A DNA stretch of 35,116 nucleotides from an uncultured Oscillospiraceae bacterium (GTDB taxonomy: Bacteria; Bacillota; Clostridia; Oscillospirales; Oscillospiraceae), in contig CAJUOT010000031.1 of assembly GCA_910588135.1 (NCBI GenBank), positions 1 through 35,116 on the forward strand. Reading direction: 5' to 3'. Of the stretch, positions 13,306-23,300 are shown piece after piece; the first letter of the stretch is position 1, and each line of letters opens with the position of its first letter. Position numbers and translations under genes: made by a program. The notes under the pieces were generated by a model. It was not told the DNA's origin and did no database searches. It worked only from the letters and a program-made list of their open reading frames with translations.

Positions 13306-15395
13306 TCAAGCTCGCCATTATCCTGCCTGTCGCTCTGATTGCTCTGCTCTATGGCGGCGGCTACATCGGTCAGTTCATCTACAATTATCAGGTCTGGGAG
13401 GCGGCAGGTGGCGTGTTCGGTACCTCTCCCCAGTTCCCAAGCGGCAATTTTTTCGCCTGTATCGCCGCCGCCTTTCACTTTCCCTATGGCTTGTACGGCA
13501 TAGGCTTCTGCGTGGGGGCGTTGGCTGTCCTGATTTTCATGGTCATGCGGATGGGATACAGCGAGACCGGCGAGTATGACCGAGACCGCAACCTGATCTA
13601 CTCCAACAAAGGCACCTACGGCACAGCGGGCTTTATGTCCAAAAAGGAGCTGAAGGGTGTCTTGGATCTGGTTCCCAATATCCGCAAACACCCCGGCATC
13701 ATCCTGGGGGAGTTGGACGGCCAGGTGGTATGTGTCCCGGAGAAGACCCGGTTCAATGGGAATCTGGCTGTGTACGGGGCCAGCGGCTCCAAAAAGACGC
13801 GGGCGTTCTGTATGAATATGATTCTCCAGACGGTCGCCCGGCGGCACTCTCTTATAATCTGTGACCCAAAATCGGAACTCTATGAAAAATCCAGCCAGTA
13901 TCTTCGAGACAAGGGCTATACGGTGAAGGTGTTCAATCTGGTCACCCCCTCCTGCTCGGATTCCTGGAACTGTCTGGCGGAGATCAATGGTCAGGAACTG
14001 ATGGCACAGCTTTTCTGTGATGTCATCATCAAAAATACTGGCAGTGCCAAGGGAGACCACTTCTGGGACAACGCTGAAATGAATCTGTTGAAAGCCTTGG
14101 TTCTCTATGTGGAGCGGGGCTACCCGGAAGAGAAAAAGAACATTGGTGAGGTCTACAAGCTATTGACGCAGAGCAGTGAGAAGGAGCTGAATGCCCTTTT
14201 TGATGTGCTGCCCGTCACCCACCCGGCTAAATCCCCCTACAGCATCTTCAAGCAGTCCGGCGAGAATGTCCGGGGCGGCGTCATCATCGGTCTGGGGTCC
14301 CGGCTCCAGGTATTTCAGAACAGCGATATTCGGGAAATCACCGGCCATACGGAGATTGACATGGAGCTGCCGGGTAAAGAACCCTGTGCCTATTTCTGTA
14401 TCACCAGCGACCAGGACAGCACCTTTGACTTTTTGTCCTCGCTGTTTTTGTCCTTTGTTTTTATCCGGCTGGTACGCTATGCCGATCAGGAATGTCCCGG
14501 CGGGGCACTGCCTGTTCCCGTCCATGTACTGGGTGAGGAATTATGTGCCTGCGGCGTTATCCCTGACCTTTCCCGCAAAATCTCAGTCATCCGTTCCCGG
14601 AACATCTCTATGTCCTGTGTATTCCAGAACCTCGCGGGACTCCAGAACCGCTACCCACTGAACCAGTGGCAGGAGATACTGGGCAACTGCGATGTGACGC
14701 TGTTCCTTGGCTGCACCGATGCCCTGACAGCGGATTTCATCTCCCAGCGAACGGGTGAGGCAAGTATTTCCGTAACCAGCAAGGCCAAGCAGCTGGGGAC
14801 CTGGCGCATTTCCAACTATACCCCGGAATACCGGGAGACCAGCGGCGTCGGCAAGCGCAGGCTGATGACGATGGATGAGGTGCTGCGCATGGATGTGGAC
14901 CGCGCCCTGGTGATTATCCGGGGCAAAAATGTATTGGAGGTGGATAAGTACGACTACTCAAAGCATCCGGAAGCTAAGAAGCTGCGGCCCAGCAAGGCCT
15001 CCGCCCATGTCCCTGACTGGCGTGTAGCCCAGGAGAAGAACAAGCAGCCCAAGCCTCCCGCCAAGAAAGCCGCTCCGACAGGGAACCCGGCACAAGGGAC
15101 GGTCCGGCAGGGCGAAGAGATGGTGGAGCCGTCTGCTCCTCCGGCAGGCAGAACGCAAAAGAAACCAGCAGTGCCCAAAACTCCAGCAAAGCGGCAGAGG
15201 CAATCACCGCAGGCAAAGAGGACAGCTTCTCATCCCAAAGAGGAAGAACAGCCCTCTGTTTCCTCTCAGCCGGCGGCGGATGAAGAACAGCCGGTGCCGG
15301 CTTCTACAGAAACAACAGGAACAACTCGGGTCGTGACTGCGACCAGAGATTCCATATTCGTTAGACCGAAATCAAAATGTGAAGAGGAGGAATAA
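13302..15395 (+). CDS. virD4: VirD4/TraG-like type IV coupling protein
   Basis: 697 residues. Two N-terminal membrane helices (about 5-25 and 55-75) are followed by the coupling-protein ATPase domain, including KSELYEKSSQYLRDKGY and the RSRNISMSCVFQNLAGLQ block typical of VirD4/TraG proteins (CD1115-like). Walker A reads GASGSKKT (159-166) and the Walker B region LGEEL (410-414), both off consensus. A charged Pro/Lys/Gln-rich tail starts near 575. It would bring the relaxase-DNA complex to the channel. The ATG at 13302 has no close ribosome site; AAAGGAG (13271-13277) is better placed for an ATC at 13287, so the real start may be 5 codons upstream or depend on coupling. Confidence 0.9.
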   Translation: MIKLAIILPVALIALLYGGGYIGQFIYNYQVWEAAGGVFGTSPQFPSGNFFACIAAAFHFPYGLYGIGFCVGALAVLIFMVMRMGYSETGEYDRDRNLIYSNKGTYGTAGFMSKKELKGVLDLVPNIRKHPGIILGELDGQVVCVPEKTRFNGNLAVYGASGSKKTRAFCMNMILQTVARRHSLIICDPKSELYEKSSQYLRDKGYTVKVFNLVTPSCSDSWNCLAEINGQELMAQLFCDVIIKNTGSAKGDHFWDNAEMNLLKALVLYVERGYPEEKKNIGEVYKLLTQSSEKELNALFDVLPVTHPAKSPYSIFKQSGENVRGGVIIGLGSRLQVFQNSDIREITGHTEIDMELPGKEPCAYFCITSDQDSTFDFLSSLFLSFVFIRLVRYADQECPGGALPVPVHVLGEELCACGVIPDLSRKISVIRSRNISMSCVFQNLAGLQNRYPLNQWQEILGNCDVTLFLGCTDALTADFISQRTGEASISVTSKAKQLGTWRISNYTPEYRETSGVGKRRLMTMDEVLRMDVDRALVIIRGKNVLEVDKYDYSKHPEAKKLRPSKASAHVPDWRVAQEKNKQPKPPAKKAAPTGNPAQGTVRQGEEMVEPSAPPAGRTQKKPAVPKTPAKRQRQSPQAKRTASHPKEEEQPSVSSQPAADEEQPVPASTETTGTTRVVTATRDSIFVRPKSKCEEEE

Positions 15396-15402
15396 TTTCA
15401 CA

Positions 15403-16941
15403 ATGCCAAGGAAAAAAACTGTACCCATTCCTGAAGAGCAGGAACTGACTGAGCAGACTGGCCTTCCCGCTGATACCGGCGGAATGGAGGCCGAAGCCGC
15501 CCCGGAAACCGGGATGACTGATTTTTCCCCCAGCGATGATCCTTTCTCCGGCGGCGATGCCGGCGTTTGGGAGGAAGGCGGCGGCGATGTTCCGCACGAT
15601 GACGCCGATGGTGGTATCGCCCCTGCTGACCCGGAGGCCGATGTAACCGAAAACGGGGCTGAGGAACCCGACGCTGGTTCCATGGGCGATGAAACCGACG
15701 GCGAAGCCCAGGACGGGGAATTTCCCGCAGAGGATGTGTCTTCTGATGGTGGGAGCGTCCCCCAGGATGATGTACCTTTCGACGGTGAACCGGAAGAGTC
15801 TGACCCTGAGTACGACTCTTTACTCCAGGAATGGGGTGAAGCGAGTGTCTCCCCGGACGGTGAGGCAGGAGTCGGCGATGACCCGCTGACGCTGGCACCG
15901 CCGCCCGGTGAGGAGCCGGATGTTCCTGCCCCAGAGGACACTTTTGCGGAGGATACGCCGCCCAGGGAGGCACGCCCCCGGAGACGCCGCGAGGCCGCCG
16001 CATCTCTCTCTGCCTCTCGCCGCACGGCTGACCGTGAGCGGGTGCTGACCATCGAGGCCCGGGATGAGGTGCAAACCGAGGCGGAGCGGGAGGCCATCAT
16101 CTGGCATGAAATCCAGAACGCCGACTGGACGCGCCGCATCCTCACTGGTACGCTGGATGGAGTGGAGCAGACGGAATCCGGCCTGACCCTGGCGGTGGTC
16201 AACTACAAGGGCTTCCGGGTGGCGATTCCCCTTAAAGAGATGCTGCTCTACCCTGGCAAACTGCCCACCGGCCCGGAGTACATGGAGACCATGGCCCGTC
16301 TGCGCCGCATCCTCATGGTCCGGCTGGGTTCTGAGATTGACTTCGTGGTGAAGGGCCACGACAACAAGAGCCGCAGTGCTGTGGGCAGCCGCAAGGACGC
16401 CATGTACCGCAAACGGCAGAGTTTCTATCTGGACAGGGATGAGATGGGCGAGCCCATGATCTACGAGGGCCGGGTGGTGCAGGCCCGGGTGGTGGCGGTC
16501 TCCGAGAAGATCATCCGTGTGGAGGTCTTTGGCGTGGAGTGCGCTATCGTGGCCCGCGGGCTGTCCCGCTCTTGGATGGGCGACGCCACCGAGAAGTACA
16601 GCGTAGGCGACCGTATTCTGGTACGTGTCCTCAAGATCAGCGGCAGCACCGTGGAGAATCTGGCGATTACGGCGGATGTGCGCAGTGTGTCCAACGGCAC
16701 CGACCATGATAATCTGAAAAAGTGCGTGGTCCAGGGCCGCTACGCTGGGCGGGTTACCGACATCCGGGGCGGCGTGGTGTTTATCCGGCTGAACAATGGG
16801 GTCAACGCCATCGCCCACTCCTGCTATGACCGCCGCACCCCCGGCAAGCGGGACGATGTGAGTTTTTCCGTCACCCGGCTGGACCCGGAGCAGGGCGTGG
16901 CGGTCGGCATCATCACAAGGATCATCAAACAAAATTTGTAA
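15403..16941 (+). CDS. S1-like RNA-binding domain protein with acidic N-terminus
   Basis: 512 residues from ATG 15403 (GAGGAGG about 12 nt upstream); a GTG at 15379 inside virD4 is less likely. Residues 1-190 are very rich in Asp, Glu, Gly and Pro and probably disordered. A basic segment PRRRREAAAS follows near 200, then a domain around 235-330 and a C-terminal S1/OB-like pair (about 345-430 and 440-512), with RVVQARVVAVSEKIIRVEVFG and AGRVTDIRGGVVFIRLNNGV as beta-rich S1 signatures. It probably binds RNA or single-stranded DNA. No transfer protein of known role has this architecture, so the function is open. Confidence 0.68.
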   Translation: MPRKKTVPIPEEQELTEQTGLPADTGGMEAEAAPETGMTDFSPSDDPFSGGDAGVWEEGGGDVPHDDADGGIAPADPEADVTENGAEEPDAGSMGDETDGEAQDGEFPAEDVSSDGGSVPQDDVPFDGEPEESDPEYDSLLQEWGEASVSPDGEAGVGDDPLTLAPPPGEEPDVPAPEDTFAEDTPPREARPRRRREAAASLSASRRTADRERVLTIEARDEVQTEAEREAIIWHEIQNADWTRRILTGTLDGVEQTESGLTLAVVNYKGFRVAIPLKEMLLYPGKLPTGPEYMETMARLRRILMVRLGSEIDFVVKGHDNKSRSAVGSRKDAMYRKRQSFYLDRDEMGEPMIYEGRVVQARVVAVSEKIIRVEVFGVECAIVARGLSRSWMGDATEKYSVGDRILVRVLKISGSTVENLAITADVRSVSNGTDHDNLKKCVVQGRYAGRVTDIRGGVVFIRLNNGVNAIAHSCYDRRTPGKRDDVSFSVTRLDPEQGVAVGIITRIIKQNL

Positions 16942-16953
16942 AGGAGAGGGCCT

Positions 16954-18111
16954 ATGAAGCATTTGAAGCGTCTGGCGCTGTCTTTGCTGCTGGTACTGTC
17001 CATAACAGTCACCGCCATGGCCGCTGAGGTTCCGGTAAGTCTGGTAGTGGAAAACCTGAACGGCCAGCAGCGCATCGTCAAGACCTATGAGCTTCCCCCC
17101 GGGACAGACCCGGAGACACTGAAGGAGCCGTCGTTTGAGTACGACGGCTTCACTTATACCTGGGCCTACACCACCAAGGAGGAGCACACCTTCCTGGAGA
17201 CCAAAGCGGTAACCGAGAAGGTCACAGTGGAGACGGTCAAAAAGGACCTGAACGTGGTCCTGGAGCAGCTGGCCCCCAGCATCCCCTATGACGATGGGGA
17301 GTTTAGCGGCGAGCTGACTTTGGATCACACCACCATCACCACCGAGGCGGCGGGCTATACCACCAAGAGCGGGAAGGTTACCGCCACCAAAACCATTGGG
17401 CCGCTGGACCGCAACGATATGTCCTACGTTCCGGCTACCACAGTCAAGGACGGCAGAACGCTCAATCTGGTCAATGTGGAGTGGCAGGTCATCGGGACGG
17501 ACCTGGTTGGGGACGCTCTGGCCCCTGCCTCCTATCAGGCGGTAGCGACCTATTCCGCGTCCACCAGCAGTCAGGTAGCCACAGGCTATGTCTCCACCGC
17601 AGAGTATAAAGGAACGGTGACCGCCTCTGGCGTGAGCAGCATCACTTATACAGTGGTCTACACCGGAGCGGAGATCGTGCCCGAGACACCGCAGCCTACC
17701 GAACAGCCGGACAAAAAACCGGGCAGTCTGTTCGGCGGGAATGTGGCCGCTATCGGCGGTACGATCCTGCTGGTGCTGCTGCTTGCGGCGCTGGCTGGAG
17801 CGGGCGGCTATCTGTTCCTGCACAGGAAGAATGTCTATGTCTACATTCCGGGCGACAGGCCCCGGGATTACAAGCTGATCGCCAAGTTCCGGGCGGAACC
17901 TCAGCGGCCGGAGATAGACATTACCGGTCTGGACCCCTACCCGGAAAGCATCATCGCGGTGGAGATCAAGCGTCCCCTGGCAAAAAAGCTGCTGGGCCAG
18001 ACCTTCACCGTCCATCATCGCGGAGCGGATTATGCCTACACCGTTCTTCAGGACCGTCCTGGGGACTGGCATGAGTTCGACCCTACCGAGGAAAAGGAGG
18101 AATCTATTTGA
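16954..18111 (+). CDS. Signal-peptide membrane protein of the transfer operon
   Basis: 385 residues. It has a signal peptide (residues 1-24, ending in AMA), an extracellular Thr/Val-rich beta-type region to about 245, a Pro/Glu/Lys linker, one membrane helix (about 268-290) and a cytoplasmic tail of about 95 residues. This plan is that of a single-pass surface protein that could link outer structures to the T4SS base; it occupies the CD1107-like position of related elements, but I see no DUF4366 signature. It begins with AAAGGAGAGGG and overlaps the sortase gene by 4 nt, so the two are translationally coupled. Confidence 0.6.
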   Translation: MKHLKRLALSLLLVLSITVTAMAAEVPVSLVVENLNGQQRIVKTYELPPGTDPETLKEPSFEYDGFTYTWAYTTKEEHTFLETKAVTEKVTVETVKKDLNVVLEQLAPSIPYDDGEFSGELTLDHTTITTEAAGYTTKSGKVTATKTIGPLDRNDMSYVPATTVKDGRTLNLVNVEWQVIGTDLVGDALAPASYQAVATYSASTSSQVATGYVSTAEYKGTVTASGVSSITYTVVYTGAEIVPETPQPTEQPDKKPGSLFGGNVAAIGGTILLVLLLAALAGAGGYLFLHRKNVYVYIPGDRPRDYKLIAKFRAEPQRPEIDITGLDPYPESIIAVEIKRPLAKKLLGQTFTVHHRGADYAYTVLQDRPGDWHEFDPTEEKEESI

Positions 18112-18947
18112 AGCACATCAAAATGTTTGCCGGGCTGATGCTGTCCGCTGTGGCGGCGCTGTGCATGAGCGTCCCGGCCTTTGCGTCGGACTACTCGTTC
18201 ACCACAGACGCCCCCCAGGACTACTACAAGAGCACCAGCTATGAGGACGTCTACGGCTCCCAGTACAACTACGGGGGCCGGAATGTGGTGGACTACCAGG
18301 TGCCGGAGCTGGAGTACGGCGTTCAGAGCACCACCATGACCGGCGTGATGGAGCGCACCATGCTCCCCGGCCTCCAGCAGACGGTGGCGACTGGAGGCGG
18401 CGGCTACGGCGTGGCCGGGGGCGGCCCCATCACCGTACTCACCGAGGCCACCGGAACGGGCGGCTCCGGTTCCACTTCGACCACCACCCCCACGACGCCC
18501 ACCCTGCCCACCACTCCCAGCTATCAGCAGCCGGCCTACACCAGCGTGGAGGGCATGGCCTACAAGGACGGCAGCATCGGCACTGTCAAAATTCCCTCGC
18601 TGAAAATCAACATGAAGGTCTGGGAGGGCGAGACCGACGCCAGCATGAAAAAGGGCCTGGGCCATTACAGCTCTACCTCCGCCTGGGATGGAAATGTGGC
18701 AATGTGTGGACACAACCGGGGGAGCAAGTATGTGATCGGTTCCATCAAGGACCTGGAGCAGGGCGACACCATCACCTACACCACGATCTACGGCACCCGC
18801 ACCTATCAGGTCACCACCGTGAAGGTCATCTCCAACACGGATTGGAGCTACCTCCAGTCCACCGCCGACAACCGCATTACCCTCACCACCTGTCTGGCCG
18901 ACCACCCGGAGAGCCGGGTGCTGGTCCAGGCCGTAGAAAAAAAGTAA
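18108..18947 (+). CDS. Sortase (class D-like) with cleavable-type signal peptide
   Basis: 279 residues from TTG 18108, which follows AAAAGGAGG. The signal peptide ends in SVPAFAS near residue 27. A Gly/Ser/Thr-rich linker (about 95-145) leads to the catalytic domain (about 150-279), which carries the sortase triad: His202 in CGHNRG, Cys262 in LTTC and Arg270 in SRVLVQA. Sortases join surface proteins to wall peptides or to each other at LPXTG-like motifs. Most have an uncleaved membrane anchor; here no other membrane segment is present, so the enzyme may be released or wall-bound. The giant adhesin downstream, ending in LPKTGY, is its obvious candidate substrate. Confidence 0.82.
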   Translation: MKHIKMFAGLMLSAVAALCMSVPAFASDYSFTTDAPQDYYKSTSYEDVYGSQYNYGGRNVVDYQVPELEYGVQSTTMTGVMERTMLPGLQQTVATGGGGYGVAGGGPITVLTEATGTGGSGSTSTTTPTTPTLPTTPSYQQPAYTSVEGMAYKDGSIGTVKIPSLKINMKVWEGETDASMKKGLGHYSSTSAWDGNVAMCGHNRGSKYVIGSIKDLEQGDTITYTTIYGTRTYQVTTVKVISNTDWSYLQSTADNRITLTTCLADHPESRVLVQAVEKK

Positions 18948-18956
18948 AAAAACTTG

Positions 18957-18996
18957 TTGAAAAACCTCTGTGTATTTTCGTATAAAGTAGTATAAT
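18957..18996 (+). promoter_or_regulatory. Probable promoter of the surface module
   Basis: TTGAAA (18957-18962) lies 18 bp upstream of TATAAA (18981-18986). A second perfect TATAAT at 18991-18996 has no good -35. The AT-rich stretch contrasts with the GC-rich flanks, and transcription of the surface genes probably restarts here. Confidence 0.65.
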
Positions 18997-19018
18997 CATA
19001 TGAACGGAGGTTTTCACA

Positions 19019-20188
19019 ATGAGGAAAAAACTTTTTATGATCGGGCTGGCTGTCACACTCTGCCTGGGGCTGGTCATCCCTGCGGCGGCCGCAAGTCCGC
19101 CCTCCGACCAGGAGGCCGCAGCCGACTATGTGCGGGAGCGGGGCATCATGGTTGGGGACCAGAACGGGAACATGAATCTGGCCTCCAGCCTGAACCGCGC
19201 CGAGCTGGCCGTCCTGCTCACCCGGTTTCGCGGCGGAGTGGAGGAGTTGCAGGCCAATACCGCCTACTACGAGCGGGGCTGCAAATTCGTAGATGTCCCC
19301 GCCTGGGCCAAGCTTTATGTGGGCTACTGCGTCCGGAACAATCTGGTGGCCGGATATGACAAGCTCCATTATGGGGCGGCCGACCCGGTAACTCCCGCGG
19401 CGGCCTGCACGGTGATCCTGCGGGCCAGCGGCATTATGGACGGGGAAGGCAGCGTCTGGAGCTACGGAACCGCCTGTTCCTATGCCCTTGGCCTGGGCTG
19501 GATTGACGAACCCACCGCCCATGCGGAAAGCATCACCCGGGGCGAGATGGCGGTGCTGATCTACCGGGCGCTGACTGGTAGACATCCTGGGGATACGCCC
19601 TCTGCCAGTCAGAACACCGGGGACGGCTATCTAAGCAACGGAAAGCCTGTGACAGAAGAGAATGTGCTGGAGCTCCTGCGCCAGATCGAGAAGGAGTGGC
19701 CCCATGGCACGGTTTGGGGGACGCACAATACTCCGGGCACCCACAAAAACGAGGTGCCCAGCACCGCCGCCAACCGTATCATGGACGTCTACTGGGTGAG
19801 CGAGTATTACGGATGCAGCGGCTACGCCTCCATGGTCAGCTCTCTCATTTTTGGGGACAAGACCAACCCCGGCCGCAGAGTGGAGGACCTGTCACAGATT
19901 CGACCTGGAGACATCCTCTTCTGGGTGCGAAATAGTGACAACTCTATTTGGCACGTGTCGGTTGCACTGGAATCTCCTGATGAAATCCATGCATTTCATG
20001 AAACCGACGGCAACCACGGCGGGATCATCCGTTGGCCGAATCAGGAGAGCCAGTACAGCAAAAACAACTTAGATAGCTACCGGGGCGAAAACAGGGCCTA
20101 CCGCCTTGAGGCATGGACCCGCTACCCGGAGGATGTGGCCTATACCGGAAACAGCGCGGGGGCGTGGTCCTCAGATGCCCTCAACTGA
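19019..20188 (+). CDS. SLH-domain protein with NlpC/P60-like cysteine hydrolase domain
   Basis: 389 residues. A signal peptide (1-24, ending in AAAA) is followed by about three SLH-type repeats (about 28-200), with LNRAELAVLLTRF and ITRGEMAVLIYRAL as clear motifs that bind secondary wall polymers. From about 225 there is a cell wall hydrolase-like domain with Cys266 in YYGCSGYASM, RPGDILFW and His312 in WHVSVALE, in the NlpC/P60 order. It likely sits on the wall and cleaves peptide stems, perhaps to make space for the mating channel or to shed surface structures. ATG 19019 has GGAGG upstream and a promoter of its own. Confidence 0.72.
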   Translation: MRKKLFMIGLAVTLCLGLVIPAAAASPPSDQEAAADYVRERGIMVGDQNGNMNLASSLNRAELAVLLTRFRGGVEELQANTAYYERGCKFVDVPAWAKLYVGYCVRNNLVAGYDKLHYGAADPVTPAAACTVILRASGIMDGEGSVWSYGTACSYALGLGWIDEPTAHAESITRGEMAVLIYRALTGRHPGDTPSASQNTGDGYLSNGKPVTEENVLELLRQIEKEWPHGTVWGTHNTPGTHKNEVPSTAANRIMDVYWVSEYYGCSGYASMVSSLIFGDKTNPGRRVEDLSQIRPGDILFWVRNSDNSIWHVSVALESPDEIHAFHETDGNHGGIIRWPNQESQYSKNNLDSYRGENRAYRLEAWTRYPEDVAYTGNSAGAWSSDALN

Positions 20189-20255
20189 CAGGTCTGACCG
20201 CCCAAGGGAGGGCAAACGCGCATCAAAAACCACCGATCCCCAAACCGAATCGTCC

Positions 20256-20326
20256 TGGCCGCAGAGCTGCGGCCAAAAGTCAAAGGACTGCACGATGATG
20301 TGCAGTCCTTCCTTTGTGCTCACAAA
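20256..20326 (+). terminator. Hairpin series before the giant adhesin gene
   Basis: TGGCCGCAG (20256-20264) pairs with CTGCGGCCA (20267-20275). AAGGACTGCAC (20283-20293) pairs with GTGCAGTCCTT (20300-20310), followed by CCTTTG. A dyad TTTGTG-CT-CACAAA (20313-20326) then ends 6 nt before the AAGGAGG. The middle hairpin looks like a terminator with a weak T-tract, which allows partial read-through into the adhesin. Confidence 0.6.
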
Positions 20327-20348
20327 TTGATTAAGGAGGAAACGCTTA

Positions 20349-23300
20349 ATGTTGAAATCTCTCTCCCAGAGCATCAAAAACAAGTGGAGGCGAGCCCTTT
20401 CCGGCCTGTTGGCGGTGATCACCGTGGCTGGAATGCTCCCGGCCACCGCATTCGCCGCTGAGAGGACATCGGCTGGCTCAGCGGCCAGCACCCCCGTTTA
20501 CGCCCCCACCGGTGATTTCGAGGTCAACATCGCCGGCGCCACTGGCTGGAACGGCACACACCAACCGCTGACCGTTTACAGCACTGAGAGCGGCAGCACG
20601 CAGACCACCACCATCCCTGCCTCGGGCGGGGCGGCCCCCCTCCCCTTCGCCCTGCTGGAGTACAGCGGCGGCGAGCGCGTCAAAGTCGGTCTGGCCGTTG
20701 ATGACAGCGGCAGCGTGACCGGCTGGGAAGGCGGCAAACTTGGAAAGACCGGCTGGGTGGATAAGGAGGATATCCTTGTCAACCTGCCTGACATCCTGCC
20801 CGGCATCGCCTACAAGCGGGACGGCGGAAGGCAGTTTTCGTCCAGGCTGAGCCGGTATGAGTACGTCATTGCCGGCAACTTCGCTTTTGCTGAACAGCTG
20901 GCCCAGCTCCAGCGGGAGGCTATGTCGGACGGCGATACATTGGTCGTTCAGCAGTCCAGGCAGGATATCAGCATCCACCGGGCTAAGGGCGACGCCGGCC
21001 AGCTGTACCAGTACACGCTGGATGGCGCAGTCTATCCCAAGTATGAGGACTGGACGGAGTATGATGCCCCGGATGATACACTGGGGCTGCTCCGGTACGA
21101 GCTGTCCAACGCCATTGACCGGGCTTACAGCGTCATTCCCTATACGACGCTGACTGAGCTGTGCGCGAGCGGTATCAAGCGGGCTCCCATCAAAGCAAGC
21201 AGCTCCAATCCCACCGGCGGAACTGGCGGCCTCAATCCCGGCAGTCCCGGCGGTCAGAAGCCCACCACCAGCAATGTTGACTGGAGTACTGACCCTGAAA
21301 GAACCTTTTTGCGGTTTACCCTGATCGAGTTCCCCGAGGGCGTGGTAAAGGATATCGGCAACAACGATTACAGCACCTGGCACGTAGTCGGCACCCCCCT
21401 CAATGTCGTTTGGAGCGACGGCACCTATGAAAACTGGACTGCGGAACAGTGCCGGAGCAAAATCACATGGTTTAATTCCAGTGCCATGCAGTACAACGGC
21501 AGGGGCTCCAACGCGGCCCAGATGATGGCAGGTGGAACGGGCGGCGTTTATTCCTATGACGCCACCAGCGGCTACAATCAGCGTTGGGTCACCACGGCAG
21601 ATGAATTTCAGAGGGAATCCGGGATCACCGACCAGCAGAAGGAGCAGATGTTCCACTGCAACAGCTCCAAGTGGTCTGCCAGCTGGATTGACGGCGACTA
21701 CACCTCCATGTGGGGCACCGATCCCCAGCCTGTGACCCCTGGCAACCTATATAAAGTCTACAAGCCCAATGACGCTTTCCTGTACCTGCTGGGCCGGTTG
21801 AGTGAGAACAGCAGCGGAACCGGCTGGAGCAAGGATGACGCCATCGCCAAGTGGTCTGAGTACGTCCATGACGCCAGCGGCAACCTGCGGACCAAGTACC
21901 GGATCATCATTGAGACAGGCGGCGTGTTCGTTGACCCCGACGGTGTTCGCCGCGCCTATACCCTGCGGGAAATGATGGCCTATACGCTCTACAACAATGA
22001 AGCGGCCGTCAAGGGCAGCCTGATTCGGGACCAGTCCTCCACCATCCGCAACATGGCGCAGTGGATGCGGCAGTCCAAGGGCCAGTTCCTGGAGTATCCC
22101 CTGAACGGGGACGGCACTCCCACCGGCGAGGAGCTGTGCTCCACCAACGGCTATACCGAGGCGGACAGCTTTGTGGACAGCATCACGAAGGCCGCCAAGA
22201 TCCGGGATACGATCTTTACCGAGCGGCGTTCCTATGGCCTGCACATCCTGTCCCCCTTCAACTTTGAGCGGCCGGAGCCCACAGGGACTTCCCTGGAAGT
22301 CACCAAGAAGTCTGGGGCATCTATTCCCGCTGGCAAGACATGGAGCTTCACTGTAACCTATACTGCGGGAAGTCCCTCCAACTATACAGCAAGGAAAAAT
22401 AACACAGATTGTACGGATCAGGTGATTAACACTGGCAATGGTCTGAGATTTTCCCTGAAAGCCGATGAAACGATCCGTATTGTCTTTGATGCGGACGCCT
22501 CCTTCCGATTTGAGGTGCATGAGGATGACTCCTCCCAGCTGACCAATATTAGCGGCACCGGCGGCACCGCCGATATGTCCGCCAAAAAGTTTATCAGCAG
22601 CGGCGGCGCGTCCAAGGTGACATTCACCAATGGCACGACCATCACGGAGAAAAAGCCCGTCTATCTGAAGCTGAAGAAAATCGCGGCAAAAGATAAGCAG
22701 CCCCTCTCCGGCGCGGAGTTCTCCGTCTATGCGGACCCCTCCTGCACCGGGACCCCTCTGGCCGTGATGACCACCGGCTCCGACGGGACGGCGAGCACAT
22801 CCGTCCCCAACATCGTCGAGGATGGCGGGAGCGTCACGCTGTATGTCAAGGAGACCAGAGCTCCCGCCGGCTGTACCCCGCTGGCCGCCCCCATTCCCGT
22901 GACCTGCAAGGCCCCGGAGAACTCCACTCAGGCAGGCGCGGCCCAGGTTGGCCCCGCCAGCGGCATTGAGAACGGCGGCATCCCTGAGCCCGGAAAGGCG
23001 CTCCTGTTTAAGCGGGACGCGCTGACCAACGCTGGGGTCGGCCCCGCCACCTTTAAGTTCTCCTCCGTCACCAACGGCGTCTATGAGTTTGACACCGATG
23101 AAGCCGGCGTGCTGGAGAGCGTCCAGTGGTGGGACCCCACCGAGGCGGCTGGTAAGTACATCAAGCCCGGAGAATATGCCGTGACAGAGCTGATTCCGCC
23201 CCCCAATTACGAGCCTACCACCGAAGTGCAGCAGATCAAGCTGGAGCTGGACGCCAACGGCAATCCCATTCCGGCTGGCCCGCTGGTGTTCAAAAATCTG

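Noticed and set aside
15820..18072. Minus-strand open frame of 750 codons
   Set aside because: It lies fully opposite the S1-like and membrane protein genes, which have ribosome sites, signal peptide and coupled starts.
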